Below are positions 41,214 to 49,560 of a stretch of DNA of 54,748 bases, in pieces. The position numbers were made by a program, and so were the translations under genes. How positions within the stretch are numbered: position 1 is the stretch's first letter; each line of letters begins with the position of its first letter. The notes below the pieces were generated by a model that searched no databases, had not been told where the DNA came from, and was given only the letters and a program-made list of their open reading frames with translations. This stretch comes from an uncultured cyanobacterium (GTDB lineage Bacteria > Cyanobacteriota > Cyanobacteriia > Cyanobacteriales > FACHB-T130), in NCBI GenBank assembly GCA_936920195.1, contig CAKZHE010000063.1, positions 1 through 54,748 on the forward strand, read 5' to 3'.

Positions 41214-41280
41214 AGGCTCCTGTCTCGGTTGGTTTTCAGAGAGGTAGCGCATCTTGATGGGCTTTTCCAGACAGGAGCCT
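41214..41280. repeat. Inverted repeat related to the 'ggctctgcct' palindrome
   Basis: AGGCTCCTGTCT (41214-41225) and AGACAGGAGCCT (41269-41280) are perfect 12-bp inverted repeats 43 bp apart, preceded by GGTTCCT as in the other members. Confidence 0.7.
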
Positions 41281-41394
41281 GAAAAAGAATAAAACGATTC
41301 AAGGGCTAGACCAAAGACAGGAATAACATTTGGGACTAATTTGATACCAATAGTGATGCCCTTTCCTCGATTGACGGCAGTAAATCACTTGAGT

Positions 41395-41527
41395 TCCAAT
41401 CCCCCATTCCCCAATCCCTATTCCCCGTTCCCCATTCCCTATTCCCTATTCCCTATTCCCCGTTCCCTATTCCCTGTTCCCTGTTCCCTATTCCCTATTC
41501 CCTATTCCCTGTTCCCTGTTCCCTATG
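41395..41527. repeat. Heptanucleotide STRR (TTCCCTA/TTCCCTG/TTCCCCA type)
   Basis: About 18 units of seven bases, ending ATG at 41527, 66 bp before hemE. The same units appear upstream of ureC/carA and at 49456-49529. Confidence 0.9.
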
Positions 41528-41592
41528 TTCAACGATCCTATTTCTTGGTAAGCTAACAAGTGCAAAAACTCAATCTTTAGGACAAAGTTTAG

Positions 41593-42633
41593 ATGGCGGG
41601 GTCAACCGAGGTTCCTTATCTATTGCGGGCTGCTCGTGGCGAAGTATTAGACCGCCCGCCAGTGTGGATGATGCGGCAGGCAGGTCGCTACATGAAAGCT
41701 TATCGAGACCTGCGGGATAAGTATCCAGCATTTCGCGATCGCTCTGAAAAAATAGAACTGGCAATAGAAATTTCTCTCCAACCCTTCAAGGCATTTGCGC
41801 CAGATGGAGTAATTCTATTTTCCGATATTCTCACTCCACTGCCGGGGATTGGGATTGATTTTGATATTATCGAAAGCAAAGGGCCAATTATCGATCCGCC
41901 GATTCGTACCCAAGCGCAGATTGATGCCCTGCATCCTTTAAATCCCGCCGAATCCCTACCTTTTATCCGGACAATTTTACAATCTTTGCGCTCGGAAGTA
42001 GGCAACAAAGCAACAGTGCTGGGGTTTGTGGGTGCGCCTTGGACGCTGGCGGCTTACGCCATTGAGGGCAAAAGCTCCAAGGATTACACGGTAATTAAGA
42101 GCATGGCCTTTACCGAGCCAGCCATTTTACATCAATTTTTGGGCAAATTGGCAGAGGCGATCGCTACCTATGTCCGCTATCAAATTGATTCGGGGGCGCA
42201 AGTCGTCCAAATGTTCGATTCTTGGGCAGGTCAACTTAGTCCCCAAGATTATGAAACCTTTGCTCTACCCTATCAGCAACAGGTTTTCAAACAGGTGAAA
42301 GCCACCCATCCCGATACGCCCTTGATTTTATACATTAATGGCAGCGCCGGATTGTTGGAACGGATGTCCAAGTCTGGGGCAAATATTGTCAGCGTGGACT
42401 GGACGGTGGATATGGCAGAAGCTCGGCAAAGACTAGGCAGTGGGATAGGAGTGCAAGGGAATTTAGATCCCTGCGCCTTATTCGGTTCTAAAGAGTTTAT
42501 TCGCGATCGCATTCTAGAAACTGTTCGCAAAGCAGGCAAGGGAGGACACATTCTCAATCTTGGTCATGGAGTTTTACCACCCACTCCCGAAGAAAATGTG
42601 GCCTTTTTCTTTGAAACTGCCAAAAGTCTCTAG
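41593..42633 (+). CDS. hemE: Uroporphyrinogen decarboxylase
   Basis: 346 residues. Converts uroporphyrinogen III to coproporphyrinogen III for heme, chlorophyll and bilins. [13 protein letters not shown] at the N-terminus with the substrate-binding arginine, [15 protein letters not shown] with the catalytic Asp, [15 protein letters not shown], and C-terminal [18 protein letters not shown] are all diagnostic. The start follows a 506-bp repeat-filled intergenic region; no strong Shine-Dalgarno is seen. Confidence 0.97.
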   Translation: MAGSTEVPYLLRAARGEVLDRPPVWMMRQAGRYMKAYRDLRDKYPAFRDRSEKIELAIEISLQPFKAFAPDGVILFSDILTPLPGIGIDFDIIESKGPIIDPPIRTQAQIDALHPLNPAESLPFIRTILQSLRSEVGNKATVLGFVGAPWTLAAYAIEGKSSKDYTVIKSMAFTEPAILHQFLGKLAEAIATYVRYQIDSGAQVVQMFDSWAGQLSPQDYETFALPYQQQVFKQVKATHPDTPLILYINGSAGLLERMSKSGANIVSVDWTVDMAEARQRLGSGIGVQGNLDPCALFGSKEFIRDRILETVRKAGKGGHILNLGHGVLPPTPEENVAFFFETAKSL

Positions 42634-42673
42634 TTCCCCCAACGTCTCTCTCATATTGCAGGACTGTTTCATG

Positions 42674-42737
42674 TAGGGGCAATCCCCCCGTGGTTGCCCC
42701 GTTATTAGTGCAGGGTAGGCAATACCCCCCCCTACAA
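42674..42737. repeat. Core fragment of the 121-128-bp MITE-like element
   Basis: GTAGGGGCAATCCCCCCGTG and GGGTAGGCAATACCCCCCCC match the GC-rich core of 30084-30204 in reverse, without terminal repeats. It lies between hemE and the Rpn gene. Confidence 0.7.
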
Positions 42738-42766
42738 AACCCTGATTGATGGATGAGGGAACGCCA

Positions 42767-43705
42767 ATGATAGACCACGATCGCTTGTTTAAAGAACTGC
42801 TAACTACCTTCTTTTGGGAGTTCATTGACCTATTTTTACCACAAGTAGCCGTTTACCTCGACCGCGATTCGATTACCTTTGTAGATAAGGAAATATTTAC
42901 CGATATCACGATGGGGGAAAGATATGAAGCCGATATCGTTGCCAAATGTAAATTTAGAGGGCAAGAATCCTACTTTTTAGTACACTTAGAACATCAAGCC
43001 CAAGCCCAAGCAAATTTTCCCCAGCGGATGTTCCGCTACTTTGCTCGCCTGTACGAAAAGAATAACTTACCAGTTTACCCCATTGCCCTATTTTCAGGTA
43101 ATTACCCTCTTACCCCAGCTCCCAACCACCATCAAGTAGCTTTTCCAAACCAAGTGGTGTTGCAGTTTAATTACACTGTGATTCAGCTAAACCAACTGAA
43201 CTGGCGCGACTTTCTGCAACAGGAAAATCCCACTGCTGCCGCGCTGATGGCAAAGATGAAAATTGAGCCGCAAGACCGTCGTCGAGTTAAGTATGAATGT
43301 TTGCGGTTGCTAGCAACCTTGAAATTAAATCCGGCGAAAATGAAGTTAATTTCAGGGTTTGTTGACACTTACTTAAAGTTGAACGCGGAAGAAGAAAGAC
43401 TTTTTAAAGCTGACATTGCTGAGATGAACCCAGAAACACGGGAGGTTGTAATGGAAATTGTGACAAGTTGGATGGAAGAAGGTATAGAACAGGGAATACA
43501 ACAGGGAATACAACAAGGTATGCAAAGAGAAATACAAGTTGTAGTCCAGCGGCTATTGTCAAAAAGAATTGGCAATATTTCACCAGAGTTGCAAGCTAGA
43601 ATAAGCCAGTTATCTTTCAGCCAATTAGAAGAATTGGCAGAGGCGGTACTAGATTTTTCGTCAGTGGCAGATTTGGTGACTTGGTTGCAAGGCGTTTCAA
43701 CATAG
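42767..43705 (+). CDS. Rpn-family nuclease / putative transposase with DUF4351 C-terminus
   Basis: About 312 residues. DHDRLFKELLTTFFWEFIDL at the start and YEADIVAKCKF..FLVHLEHQAQ (D...ExQ-like) are the Rpn nuclease domain; a Gln-rich GIEQGIQQGIQQGMQ hinge leads into the DUF4351 tail (LLSKRIGNISPELQARISQL). ATG 42767 is chosen with GAGGGA upstream. This is a different subfamily from the Rpn gene at 26611-27471. Confidence 0.8.
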   Translation: MIDHDRLFKELLTTFFWEFIDLFLPQVAVYLDRDSITFVDKEIFTDITMGERYEADIVAKCKFRGQESYFLVHLEHQAQAQANFPQRMFRYFARLYEKNNLPVYPIALFSGNYPLTPAPNHHQVAFPNQVVLQFNYTVIQLNQLNWRDFLQQENPTAAALMAKMKIEPQDRRRVKYECLRLLATLKLNPAKMKLISGFVDTYLKLNAEEERLFKADIAEMNPETREVVMEIVTSWMEEGIEQGIQQGIQQGMQREIQVVVQRLLSKRIGNISPELQARISQLSFSQLEELAEAVLDFSSVADLVTWLQGVST

Positions 43706-43733
43706 TGGTAAGTTCAAGCTCCCACTAATTATC

Positions 43734-43775
43734 TTGAATTTTGAATTTTGAATTTTGAATTTTGAATTTTGAATT
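43734..43775. repeat. Heptanucleotide STRR (TTGAATT)6
   Basis: Six uninterrupted copies of TTGAATT, ending against the GGAG at 43776-43779 that serves the epimerase start. A different unit from the TTCCCTA arrays. Confidence 0.92.
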
Positions 43776-43788
43776 GGAGCGAAGCGAC

Positions 43789-44805
43789 TTGACACCCAAA
43801 CGAATTTTAGTAACTGGCGCTAGCGGTTGCATCGGTCACTATATTAGCGAAAAGCTGATTCAAGAAACAGACCACGAATTATATTTACTGGTCAGAAATC
43901 CCGATAAATTAGGCGTTGATACCACGGTTCGGCCTGGAATTAATGTTTTGCAGGGAGATCAGCGGGAAATTGAAAAATTGGCGGACTTGTTGAAAACAAT
44001 GGATGGGGCAATCTTAACTGCGACGGCTTGGGGTGGAACCCAGGAAGTATTTGATGTTAATGTTAACAAAACTATTCGTTTGCTAGAGTTACTCGATCCG
44101 GTAAAGTGCCAACAAGCCATTTATTTTTCCACTGCCAGTATTCTTGACCGGAATAATGAATTATTAAAAGCAGCAGGGGAATTAGGCACAGATTATGTAC
44201 GTTCCAAATATGATTGTTTGCAGCGAATCTCGAAATTAGCGATCGCACCCAAAGTTACCATCCTATTTCCCACTTTAGTCCTAGGTGGAGAAGCCAAAAA
44301 ACCTTTTTCTCACCTCTCCTCTGGAATTTCAGAAGTAGTGAATTGGATTAATTTAATCCGCTTCTTTCAGCTAGATGGCAGTTTTCATTTTATTCATGGC
44401 AGAGATATTGCCACTGTAGTGAAACATTTACTAGATCATCCCCCAGAACCAGGGCGATCGCGCCAATTAGTTCTAGGCGCTCCAGGGATTACAGTTAATG
44501 ATGCCATTACTGAAACCTGTGCCTATTTGAACCGGAAAATTTATTTTCGGTTGCCCCTTTCCCTCTGGCTCGCCGAAGTATTTATTGTGCTATTTCGCGT
44601 CCAAATGGCGGCTTGGGATCGGTTTTGTATGACTTACAGGCACTTCATCTACAAAGAATTTGTCAATCCAGCTACCTTTGATTTACCTTTTTATTGCGCT
44701 AGTTTTACTGATGTTCTCAAAGTTAGCGGTATTTTACCTGATGGCGCAGTCGTCAAGCTGCCCGAAATTGTTGCCCAAAGTAGCAATGAATCAACTGGGA
44801 ATTAG
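43789..44805 (+). CDS. NAD(P)-dependent epimerase/dehydratase (extended/atypical SDR)
   Basis: About 338 residues. The Rossmann motif ILVTGASGCIGHYISEKL opens the protein; YFSTASILDR and DYVRSKYDCLQR give the S/T-YxxxK catalytic pattern. The C-terminal third contains a hydrophobic stretch (LSLWLAEVFIVLFRVQMAAW), possibly a membrane contact. Substrate unknown. No ATG is available; the start is taken as TTG 43789 with GGAG 9 nt upstream, and TTG 43774 inside the repeat is the alternative. Confidence 0.78.
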   Translation: MTPKRILVTGASGCIGHYISEKLIQETDHELYLLVRNPDKLGVDTTVRPGINVLQGDQREIEKLADLLKTMDGAILTATAWGGTQEVFDVNVNKTIRLLELLDPVKCQQAIYFSTASILDRNNELLKAAGELGTDYVRSKYDCLQRISKLAIAPKVTILFPTLVLGGEAKKPFSHLSSGISEVVNWINLIRFFQLDGSFHFIHGRDIATVVKHLLDHPPEPGRSRQLVLGAPGITVNDAITETCAYLNRKIYFRLPLSLWLAEVFIVLFRVQMAAWDRFCMTYRHFIYKEFVNPATFDLPFYCASFTDVLKVSGILPDGAVVKLPEIVAQSSNESTGN

Positions 44806-44925
44806 CTACTACTGTAGACTAAAATGTGGGCGTAATTAGTAGAGACTTTCCGGTAAAACGTCTCCAATGGTATTGACAAATCAACAAAATTATGGATTGA
44901 TAAATATAAATCTCCTTGTCAACCT

Positions 44926-45504
44926 ATGAAACCCGCTCGCAGGCAGAAAAAATTAGAGCAAATTGTTGAATTTTCTCTATGGAACACCAGATTTTTAACT
45001 ATTTTACCAGTGTTTTTTGGTCTTCTTAGCGTTTTGATTTTGTTCCTGCTCGGTAGCTGGGAAATTATCGAAGGCGTTATGGAGTATATTCATTTAGGTC
45101 CGGAAAAAACTAAATATGCCAGCAAAGTTATCGGCGGTATTATTGGCGGCATAGATCTTTATTTGATTGGCATTGTGCTATTAATTTTCAGTTTTGGAAT
45201 ATACGAGCTATTTATTTCTAAAATTGATGTTGGGCGCAATCCAGAGCAAGAGATTCGGATTTTGGAAATTAAGTCTTTGGATCAGTTAAAGGATAAAATC
45301 CTCAAAGTGATTGTTATGGTGTTGGTGGTGAGCTTTTTTAAGCAAGTCATAGAAATGGAGATTAAAACATCGCTAGATTTGCTCTACTTAGCCATCTCAA
45401 TTTTTTTAATTGCGGGTAGCAGTTACTTGATGCAAATATCTGGTCACCACGCTTCACCCGATCATCCTTTGCCCCACGGTTCTGACCATTCTACTGAGAA
45501 GTAA
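44926..45504 (+). CDS. YqhA family (UPF0114) membrane protein
   Basis: 192 residues with four hydrophobic helices: ILPVFFGLLSVLILFLLG, VIGGIIGGIDLYLIGIVLLI, ILKVIVMVLVVSFF and LLYLAISIFLIAGSSYL. IGGIDLYLIGIVLLIFSFGI and Y-E-L-F-I-S-K are UPF0114 landmarks. Function unknown. The C-terminus is His-rich (GHHASPDHPLPHGSDH), which might bind metal. Confidence 0.85.
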   Translation: MKPARRQKKLEQIVEFSLWNTRFLTILPVFFGLLSVLILFLLGSWEIIEGVMEYIHLGPEKTKYASKVIGGIIGGIDLYLIGIVLLIFSFGIYELFISKIDVGRNPEQEIRILEIKSLDQLKDKILKVIVMVLVVSFFKQVIEMEIKTSLDLLYLAISIFLIAGSSYLMQISGHHASPDHPLPHGSDHSTEK

Positions 45505-45507
45505 TTA

Positions 45508-45541
45508 GCGATCGCTTTCTAGTTTAATGGAAAGCGATCGC
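45508..45541. terminator. Hairpin built from two HIP1 sites
   Basis: GCGATCGCTTTC and GAAAGCGATCGC form a perfect 12-bp stem around TAGTTTAATG, between the convergent YqhA and coiled-coil genes. No long T tract. It probably ends both transcripts. Confidence 0.6.
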
Positions 45542-45560
45542 CCAATCTTAGAATTTGTGA

Positions 45561-46664
45561 CTATTTGACTTTTCCTTGGGATTTGGCTTGCTCCATTGCC
45601 AATTCCTTGAAGGCTTGCAGAGAATTTAAATTGGCAGAACCTTCGATAGCCTTGACAGCCAAATCCTGCACTTGCTTTTGTGCCGATTCTAGTTGTTTGG
45701 CAAGGATTTGAATTCGGGCTTCTTGACTTTGAATATTTTGCTCCAAAGACTGAATTCTTTGCTCGTACAAACGCTTTTGTCCCTCGATATCTTTGGAGAA
45801 CATATCTGACTTAATCTTGGCTTGGTAATTGCCCAATCCCTTCCCTTCATCCTTAGCTTTCTTAATTGCCGCTTCCTTCTCTTGGGGGAAAGCTTCCACC
45901 TTAGCTTTTGCTTCTTCGTGCTGCTTTTCTCGTTCGGCGATCGCTTTTTCTTTTTCTGCCCATTCTTTCTCCTGTTGTTGTCGCAATTCTTCCAATTGTT
46001 TGTACAATTCTTTTTGCTGTTGATTGTACCGATCTGTATCCAATTTTCGAGTTAACTGCAAATCATATTTATATTCATCCGCATCCCGTTGCCGCGCCTT
46101 ATTGTGGATGTCATTCCGTTCCTTAGTAGTGCGTTTGTGTTCCTCCTGTTCCTTTTCCCAAGTCTTCCGCAAGTCAATAAGTTCCTGTTCCACAGTTTCC
46201 TGGCGTTGGGCAAATTCTTCTTGAAACTTTTTGGAACTAGCCTCATAGGTTTCAATTAAAGTTTCCAGGGTATTTTCTTCAACTTCCAAACTGTGTAACT
46301 CTTGCAGTTCGGAAATTTCCTTGGTCACAAATCCAGTTAATTCCTGCAATTTAGAAGCTTCGGAAGTCAGCTTTTCTGACAATTCGCTGACGGTGCTACC
46401 AAAATTCGCCTGGACTTTGCTTAGAATGTCCAAGGTATAATTCATCTTGCTTTCAATTAATTGAGTTTGATTCACTGGTTTTGCTACCTCTAATGGTGGC
46501 TTAACAGGTGCTGGTGCTGGGACGACTGCTGGCGCGGGAGCGGCTTTTTGTTTCTGCAATTCTTTCAGTTGGACTTCCAGGCCATTTTTCTCAGCTTCCA
46601 ATTGATCAAAAGCTTCAAAAACTTGGGCTTTGGTGGCGCGATCGCCTGGTCTTTTAACTGCCAT
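45561..46664 (-). CDS. Coiled-coil-rich protein, paralogue 1
   Basis: 367 residues. A Lys/Arg-rich start, a Pro/Ala-rich linker (APAPAVVPAPAPVKPP), then near-continuous coiled coil from about 85 to 350 with heptad Glu/Gln/Lys/Leu. The segment SELSEKLTSEASKLQEL and the block KVEAFPQEKEAAIKKAKDEG are shared with the neighbour at 46790-47761. No enzymatic motif. Such proteins in filamentous cyanobacteria can form cytoskeleton-like filaments. It is second in a co-directional pair, 125 bp after its paralogue. Confidence 0.7.
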   Translation of the reverse strand: MAVKRPGDRATKAQVFEAFDQLEAEKNGLEVQLKELQKQKAAPAPAVVPAPAPVKPPLEVAKPVNQTQLIESKMNYTLDILSKVQANFGSTVSELSEKLTSEASKLQELTGFVTKEISELQELHSLEVEENTLETLIETYEASSKKFQEEFAQRQETVEQELIDLRKTWEKEQEEHKRTTKERNDIHNKARQRDADEYKYDLQLTRKLDTDRYNQQQKELYKQLEELRQQQEKEWAEKEKAIAEREKQHEEAKAKVEAFPQEKEAAIKKAKDEGKGLGNYQAKIKSDMFSKDIEGQKRLYEQRIQSLEQNIQSQEARIQILAKQLESAQKQVQDLAVKAIEGSANLNSLQAFKELAMEQAKSQGKVK

Positions 46665-46710
46665 TTTTTACTTTCCTCACATTCTTAAAATCAGCTGATT
46701 TTTACTGATT

Positions 46711-46779
46711 GGAACTTACACAGATAGTTCGCGTATAATGCTGATGGTGCGTTACGCTGCGCTAACACACCCTACAAAA
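46711..46779. repeat. Truncated copy of the 89-bp MITE-like element
   Basis: GGAACTTACACA resembles the terminal repeat; GATGGTGCGTTACGCTGCGC and CACACCCTAC follow, with the right end missing. It lies between the two coiled-coil genes. Confidence 0.75.
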
Positions 46780-46789
46780 ATTTGTTGGT

Positions 46790-47761
46790 TTAATTTCCAG
46801 CAAAAGCTCTGGTTGCCAAAGCTTGCGCCTGTTGAATAGCCGCTTGTAATTGCGCCGACAAATCGGTAATTTGTTGGGTTTGCCGTTCGATGGTGGCTTC
46901 CAAAGATTGCACTTTTTGTTCGTAACCTTGTTTGTTGCCTTCCCATTCCTTCTCTACCAATTCAGCCTTGTATTTGGCCTCATTAGTAGCTTCCTTAATT
47001 GCTTCTTCTCTGGCTTTCTTGACTGCTTCTTCTAACTCAGCAGGGAAAGCTTCTACTTTCTTCTGATTTTCTTCAAACAGCTTTTGATTATCTTGCAAGA
47101 TTTTCTCTCTTTCTGCCCAAACCTTGCCTTTCTCTTGATTAGCTTCGGCAATTTCTAGTTCTAACTTGCGCTTTTTGCCTTCGTATTCGTCAGTTTCAAT
47201 TTTGCGCGTCCGTTCCAATAGATATTGATGTTCCTCTTGTTCTAACTTCCGTTCCTTCGCCAGGGATTCTGCTTGTTCTCGGACAGAAATTTCAAATTCT
47301 GCCTGTTCCTTCTGCCAAGCTTTACGCTTTTCATTTTTGTCTTTCTCAATGATTTCTCGCTGGCTGTCGGCATCTTGTTCTAACAAGCGAATTTTCTCTT
47401 GATGCTCTTGATTTAAAATATACAAAGCATCGGCAACGATCCGAATTTCCTTTAATTCTTGTAAGTGGACGGTTTCAATTTCAATCCCGCGCTTAATTTC
47501 ATCTAATTTCTTGGCTTCAGCCGTCAGCTTTTCCGACAAACCTACCACAATGCTCCCCACATCTAATTGCAGGTCAGCTAAACCTTTAACAATGCTATCA
47601 ATAGTATAAGTAGAAGCGGTTTCTAGGAGTTGTTTGCTTTTGGCTTTCTCAGCTTCTTCTTCCTTAGTGGCAATTTTGGAATCGATCTTTTTCTTTTGGG
47701 CAAGTAGCTGCTGAAAGGCTGCCAGAATTTGTTCTTTACTGTCTAGCGCCACTGTATTCAT
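46790..47761 (-). CDS. Coiled-coil-rich protein, paralogue 2
   Basis: 323 residues, nearly all predicted coiled coil, ending in an Ala/Gln-rich tail (LQAAIQQAQALATRAFAG). VGLSEKLTAEAKKLDEI aligns with the segment in the neighbouring gene, and KVEAFPAELEEAVKKAREEA aligns with its KVEAFPQEKEAAIKKAKDEG. The two are paralogues that have diverged, so they may build a heteropolymer. They may correspond to filament-forming coiled-coil protein pairs known in Anabaena, but I cannot confirm this. Confidence 0.7.
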   Translation of the reverse strand: MNTVALDSKEQILAAFQQLLAQKKKIDSKIATKEEEAEKAKSKQLLETASTYTIDSIVKGLADLQLDVGSIVVGLSEKLTAEAKKLDEIKRGIEIETVHLQELKEIRIVADALYILNQEHQEKIRLLEQDADSQREIIEKDKNEKRKAWQKEQAEFEISVREQAESLAKERKLEQEEHQYLLERTRKIETDEYEGKKRKLELEIAEANQEKGKVWAEREKILQDNQKLFEENQKKVEAFPAELEEAVKKAREEAIKEATNEAKYKAELVEKEWEGNKQGYEQKVQSLEATIERQTQQITDLSAQLQAAIQQAQALATRAFAGN

Positions 47762-47831
47762 GGAAAGTTCTCCTGTACAAAGTTGAATTGTGGGGAAATT
47801 CTCAACAAGTCAGCGAAAATGAGATTTTACT

Positions 47832-47978
47832 TGTTCCTAGGCTCTGCCTTTTACTCGTTCCTAGGCTCTGCCTGGGAACGCTATCCAGAGGCTCTGCCTC
47901 GTTTGATTCCCTAGAGGCTCTGCCTCTAGAGGGGCATTCCCAGTCAGAGACTGGGAACGAGGAAGACTGGGAACGAGG
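47832..47978. repeat. Tandem 'ggctctgcct' palindromic repeats
   Basis: Several copies of GTTCCTAGGCTCTGCC and CAGAGGCTCTGCCTC, then AGACTGGGAACGAGG twice. The same family as 22247-22353. It fills most of the 346-bp gap 47762-48107; the rest shows nothing recognised. Confidence 0.85.
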
Positions 47979-48107
47979 AAATTGTCAGTTTGCGTTACGC
48001 TAGCGCTAACTGGCGTGGCTGTAGCCAGGAAGTAGGACAATGGCGATCGCCCTCACTCGATAGAACAAATGTTCTAGTCAAAGCATATCCAAGACTCGCC
48101 CTAGTTG

Positions 48108-49328
48108 TCAAGACGGCTGAATTGCTGCCAAAACAGCTTTGGGAGAGAGCTTATCTTTGAACCAAATCACCTTTGCGGGTACGTCAGTCACCTTCACGCC
48201 TGCTTTTTCCAAGTTTAACCGCTCCGAAATCGCCAAAATCAAGTTGTGGCAGTCAGCGCGGCGCACCTGAGCAAACTTCTTTTGCAGATATTCTGGTCGC
48301 CAATACCCGACAATTTCCAGCAAAAAGTACCTTCCATCCGGATGTACCAGCCGAAAATCTGGGATCATGACGCTGCCAGGAATGGGAATTAAATCAACTT
48401 CCCGTTCTAGCACCCAATCAGACTTGAGCGCATCCCAACGATCGGCAAATGACATCTCCAACATACTGTCATAGGGCTTGCCGGGGGAGTAGTGCGTTAC
48501 TAAATTGGTATCGGAATTGAGGGTAAATTGTCCAGTTTTACGCGCTCCGGTGACAAAATCGCGGGTTTGCAAGGTGCTGTGCAGGCTCCATTTGGTAACG
48601 TGGAGGAGGGCAGGCAGGAGTTTGGCGATCGCAAATCCATAGCGGGTACTCGGTTTAAACAGGCTGGTAGGTCCGTCAATTGTGACGGTAAAGCCATGTT
48701 CGGCATCGCCTTCAATGTATGCCATCAACCCAAACAGCTTCAGGTAGCGAAACAGCAGCTTATATTGTCCGGGGACATTACGATGAGCATTAATGGTCAT
48801 TTGACTGGCTTTGTAAAACACCCCTTGCACCTGAGAAAGGTTGTAGCGATGGAGCAGATTCTCTGGTTCCGGGGTGTCAAACTGGGTTAAAATCCGGTTT
48901 TCTTGCAAATCGGCATACAAACCATGACGGATTTGCTGGGGTAAAACTTCCTGTTTGAGTTCCTGAGTGAGTTGGTTTGCCAAAGTCGTCAGGGTTTGCT
49001 CTGCTTGGAGGGGAACGGCAGCACTTTGAGCAGACAGTTCAAAAACTCGCTGGCGCAACAATGGCGGTTCTAGGGGACTGACAATCTCAAAGGTACAAAA
49101 ACTGTTTTTCAGGATGTAAGCTAAACCCCGTTTTAAGCGATAATCGGGACTATCCCCTTCCAATTCTTGTAACTGACGATCCAGTTCCCCTTGAGTGCCA
49201 CCCACAGCACTTTGAACACAAGTAATGATATCTTCAGCTAAAGTTAAATTGCGATCGTCAATTTTTAGCCGTTTGGGAATAACTTCCTCACCATTTTGAC
49301 GATGAATTAATAGGTCGCTAGGTAACAT
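48108..49328 (-). CDS. DUF790 (Bax1-like) nuclease
   Basis: About 406 residues from ATG 49328 (GTG 49334 is also possible). MLPSDLLIHRQNGEEVIPKR at the start and LARNLTLAED are typical of DUF790. The C-terminal part carries SVMIPDFRLVHPDGRYFLLE (D...E) and IVGYWRPEYL, the nuclease-type motif of Bax1, which in archaea binds XPB helicase and cuts DNA bubbles. An XPB-like helicase gene is at 38111-39634, about 8.5 kb away. The helicase and this gene have not been shown to interact in cyanobacteria. Confidence 0.8.
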   Translation of the reverse strand: MLPSDLLIHRQNGEEVIPKRLKIDDRNLTLAEDIITCVQSAVGGTQGELDRQLQELEGDSPDYRLKRGLAYILKNSFCTFEIVSPLEPPLLRQRVFELSAQSAAVPLQAEQTLTTLANQLTQELKQEVLPQQIRHGLYADLQENRILTQFDTPEPENLLHRYNLSQVQGVFYKASQMTINAHRNVPGQYKLLFRYLKLFGLMAYIEGDAEHGFTVTIDGPTSLFKPSTRYGFAIAKLLPALLHVTKWSLHSTLQTRDFVTGARKTGQFTLNSDTNLVTHYSPGKPYDSMLEMSFADRWDALKSDWVLEREVDLIPIPGSVMIPDFRLVHPDGRYFLLEIVGYWRPEYLQKKFAQVRRADCHNLILAISERLNLEKAGVKVTDVPAKVIWFKDKLSPKAVLAAIQPS

Positions 49329-49422
49329 TGCCACTCAGAACTCAGAAGTTAAAACAATTGTAGTTTGCCTAACAGCTTATGGCTCAATGAGTTTACTCGT
49401 TCCCAAGCTCTTACTCGTTTTA

Positions 49423-49451
49423 CTGGTTCCTAGGCTCTGCCTGGGAACCAG
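49423..49451. repeat. Palindrome of the 'ggctctgcct' family
   Basis: CTGGTTCC and GGGAACCAG flank TAGGCTCTGCCT, a near-perfect hairpin upstream of the DUF790 gene and next to an STRR block. Confidence 0.8.
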
Positions 49452-49455
49452 TTCA

Positions 49456-49529
49456 ATTCCCTATTCCCTCTCCCCCCTATTCCCTATTCCCTATTCCCTG
49501 TTCCCTGTTCCCTGTTCCCTATTCCCTAT
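49456..49529. repeat. Heptanucleotide STRR (TTCCCTA/TTCCCTG type)
   Basis: About ten units, immediately downstream of the palindrome and 31 bp before the end of the phosphopantetheinyl transferase gene. Confidence 0.9.
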
Positions 49530-49560
49530 CTAGGCCAACTGCTTAAGTGCCGATATCATA

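Noticed and set aside
45822-46255. Open frames antisense to the coiled-coil gene
   Set aside because: Low-complexity Ser/Phe/Leu sequence mirrors the coiled-coil codons; no start signal.
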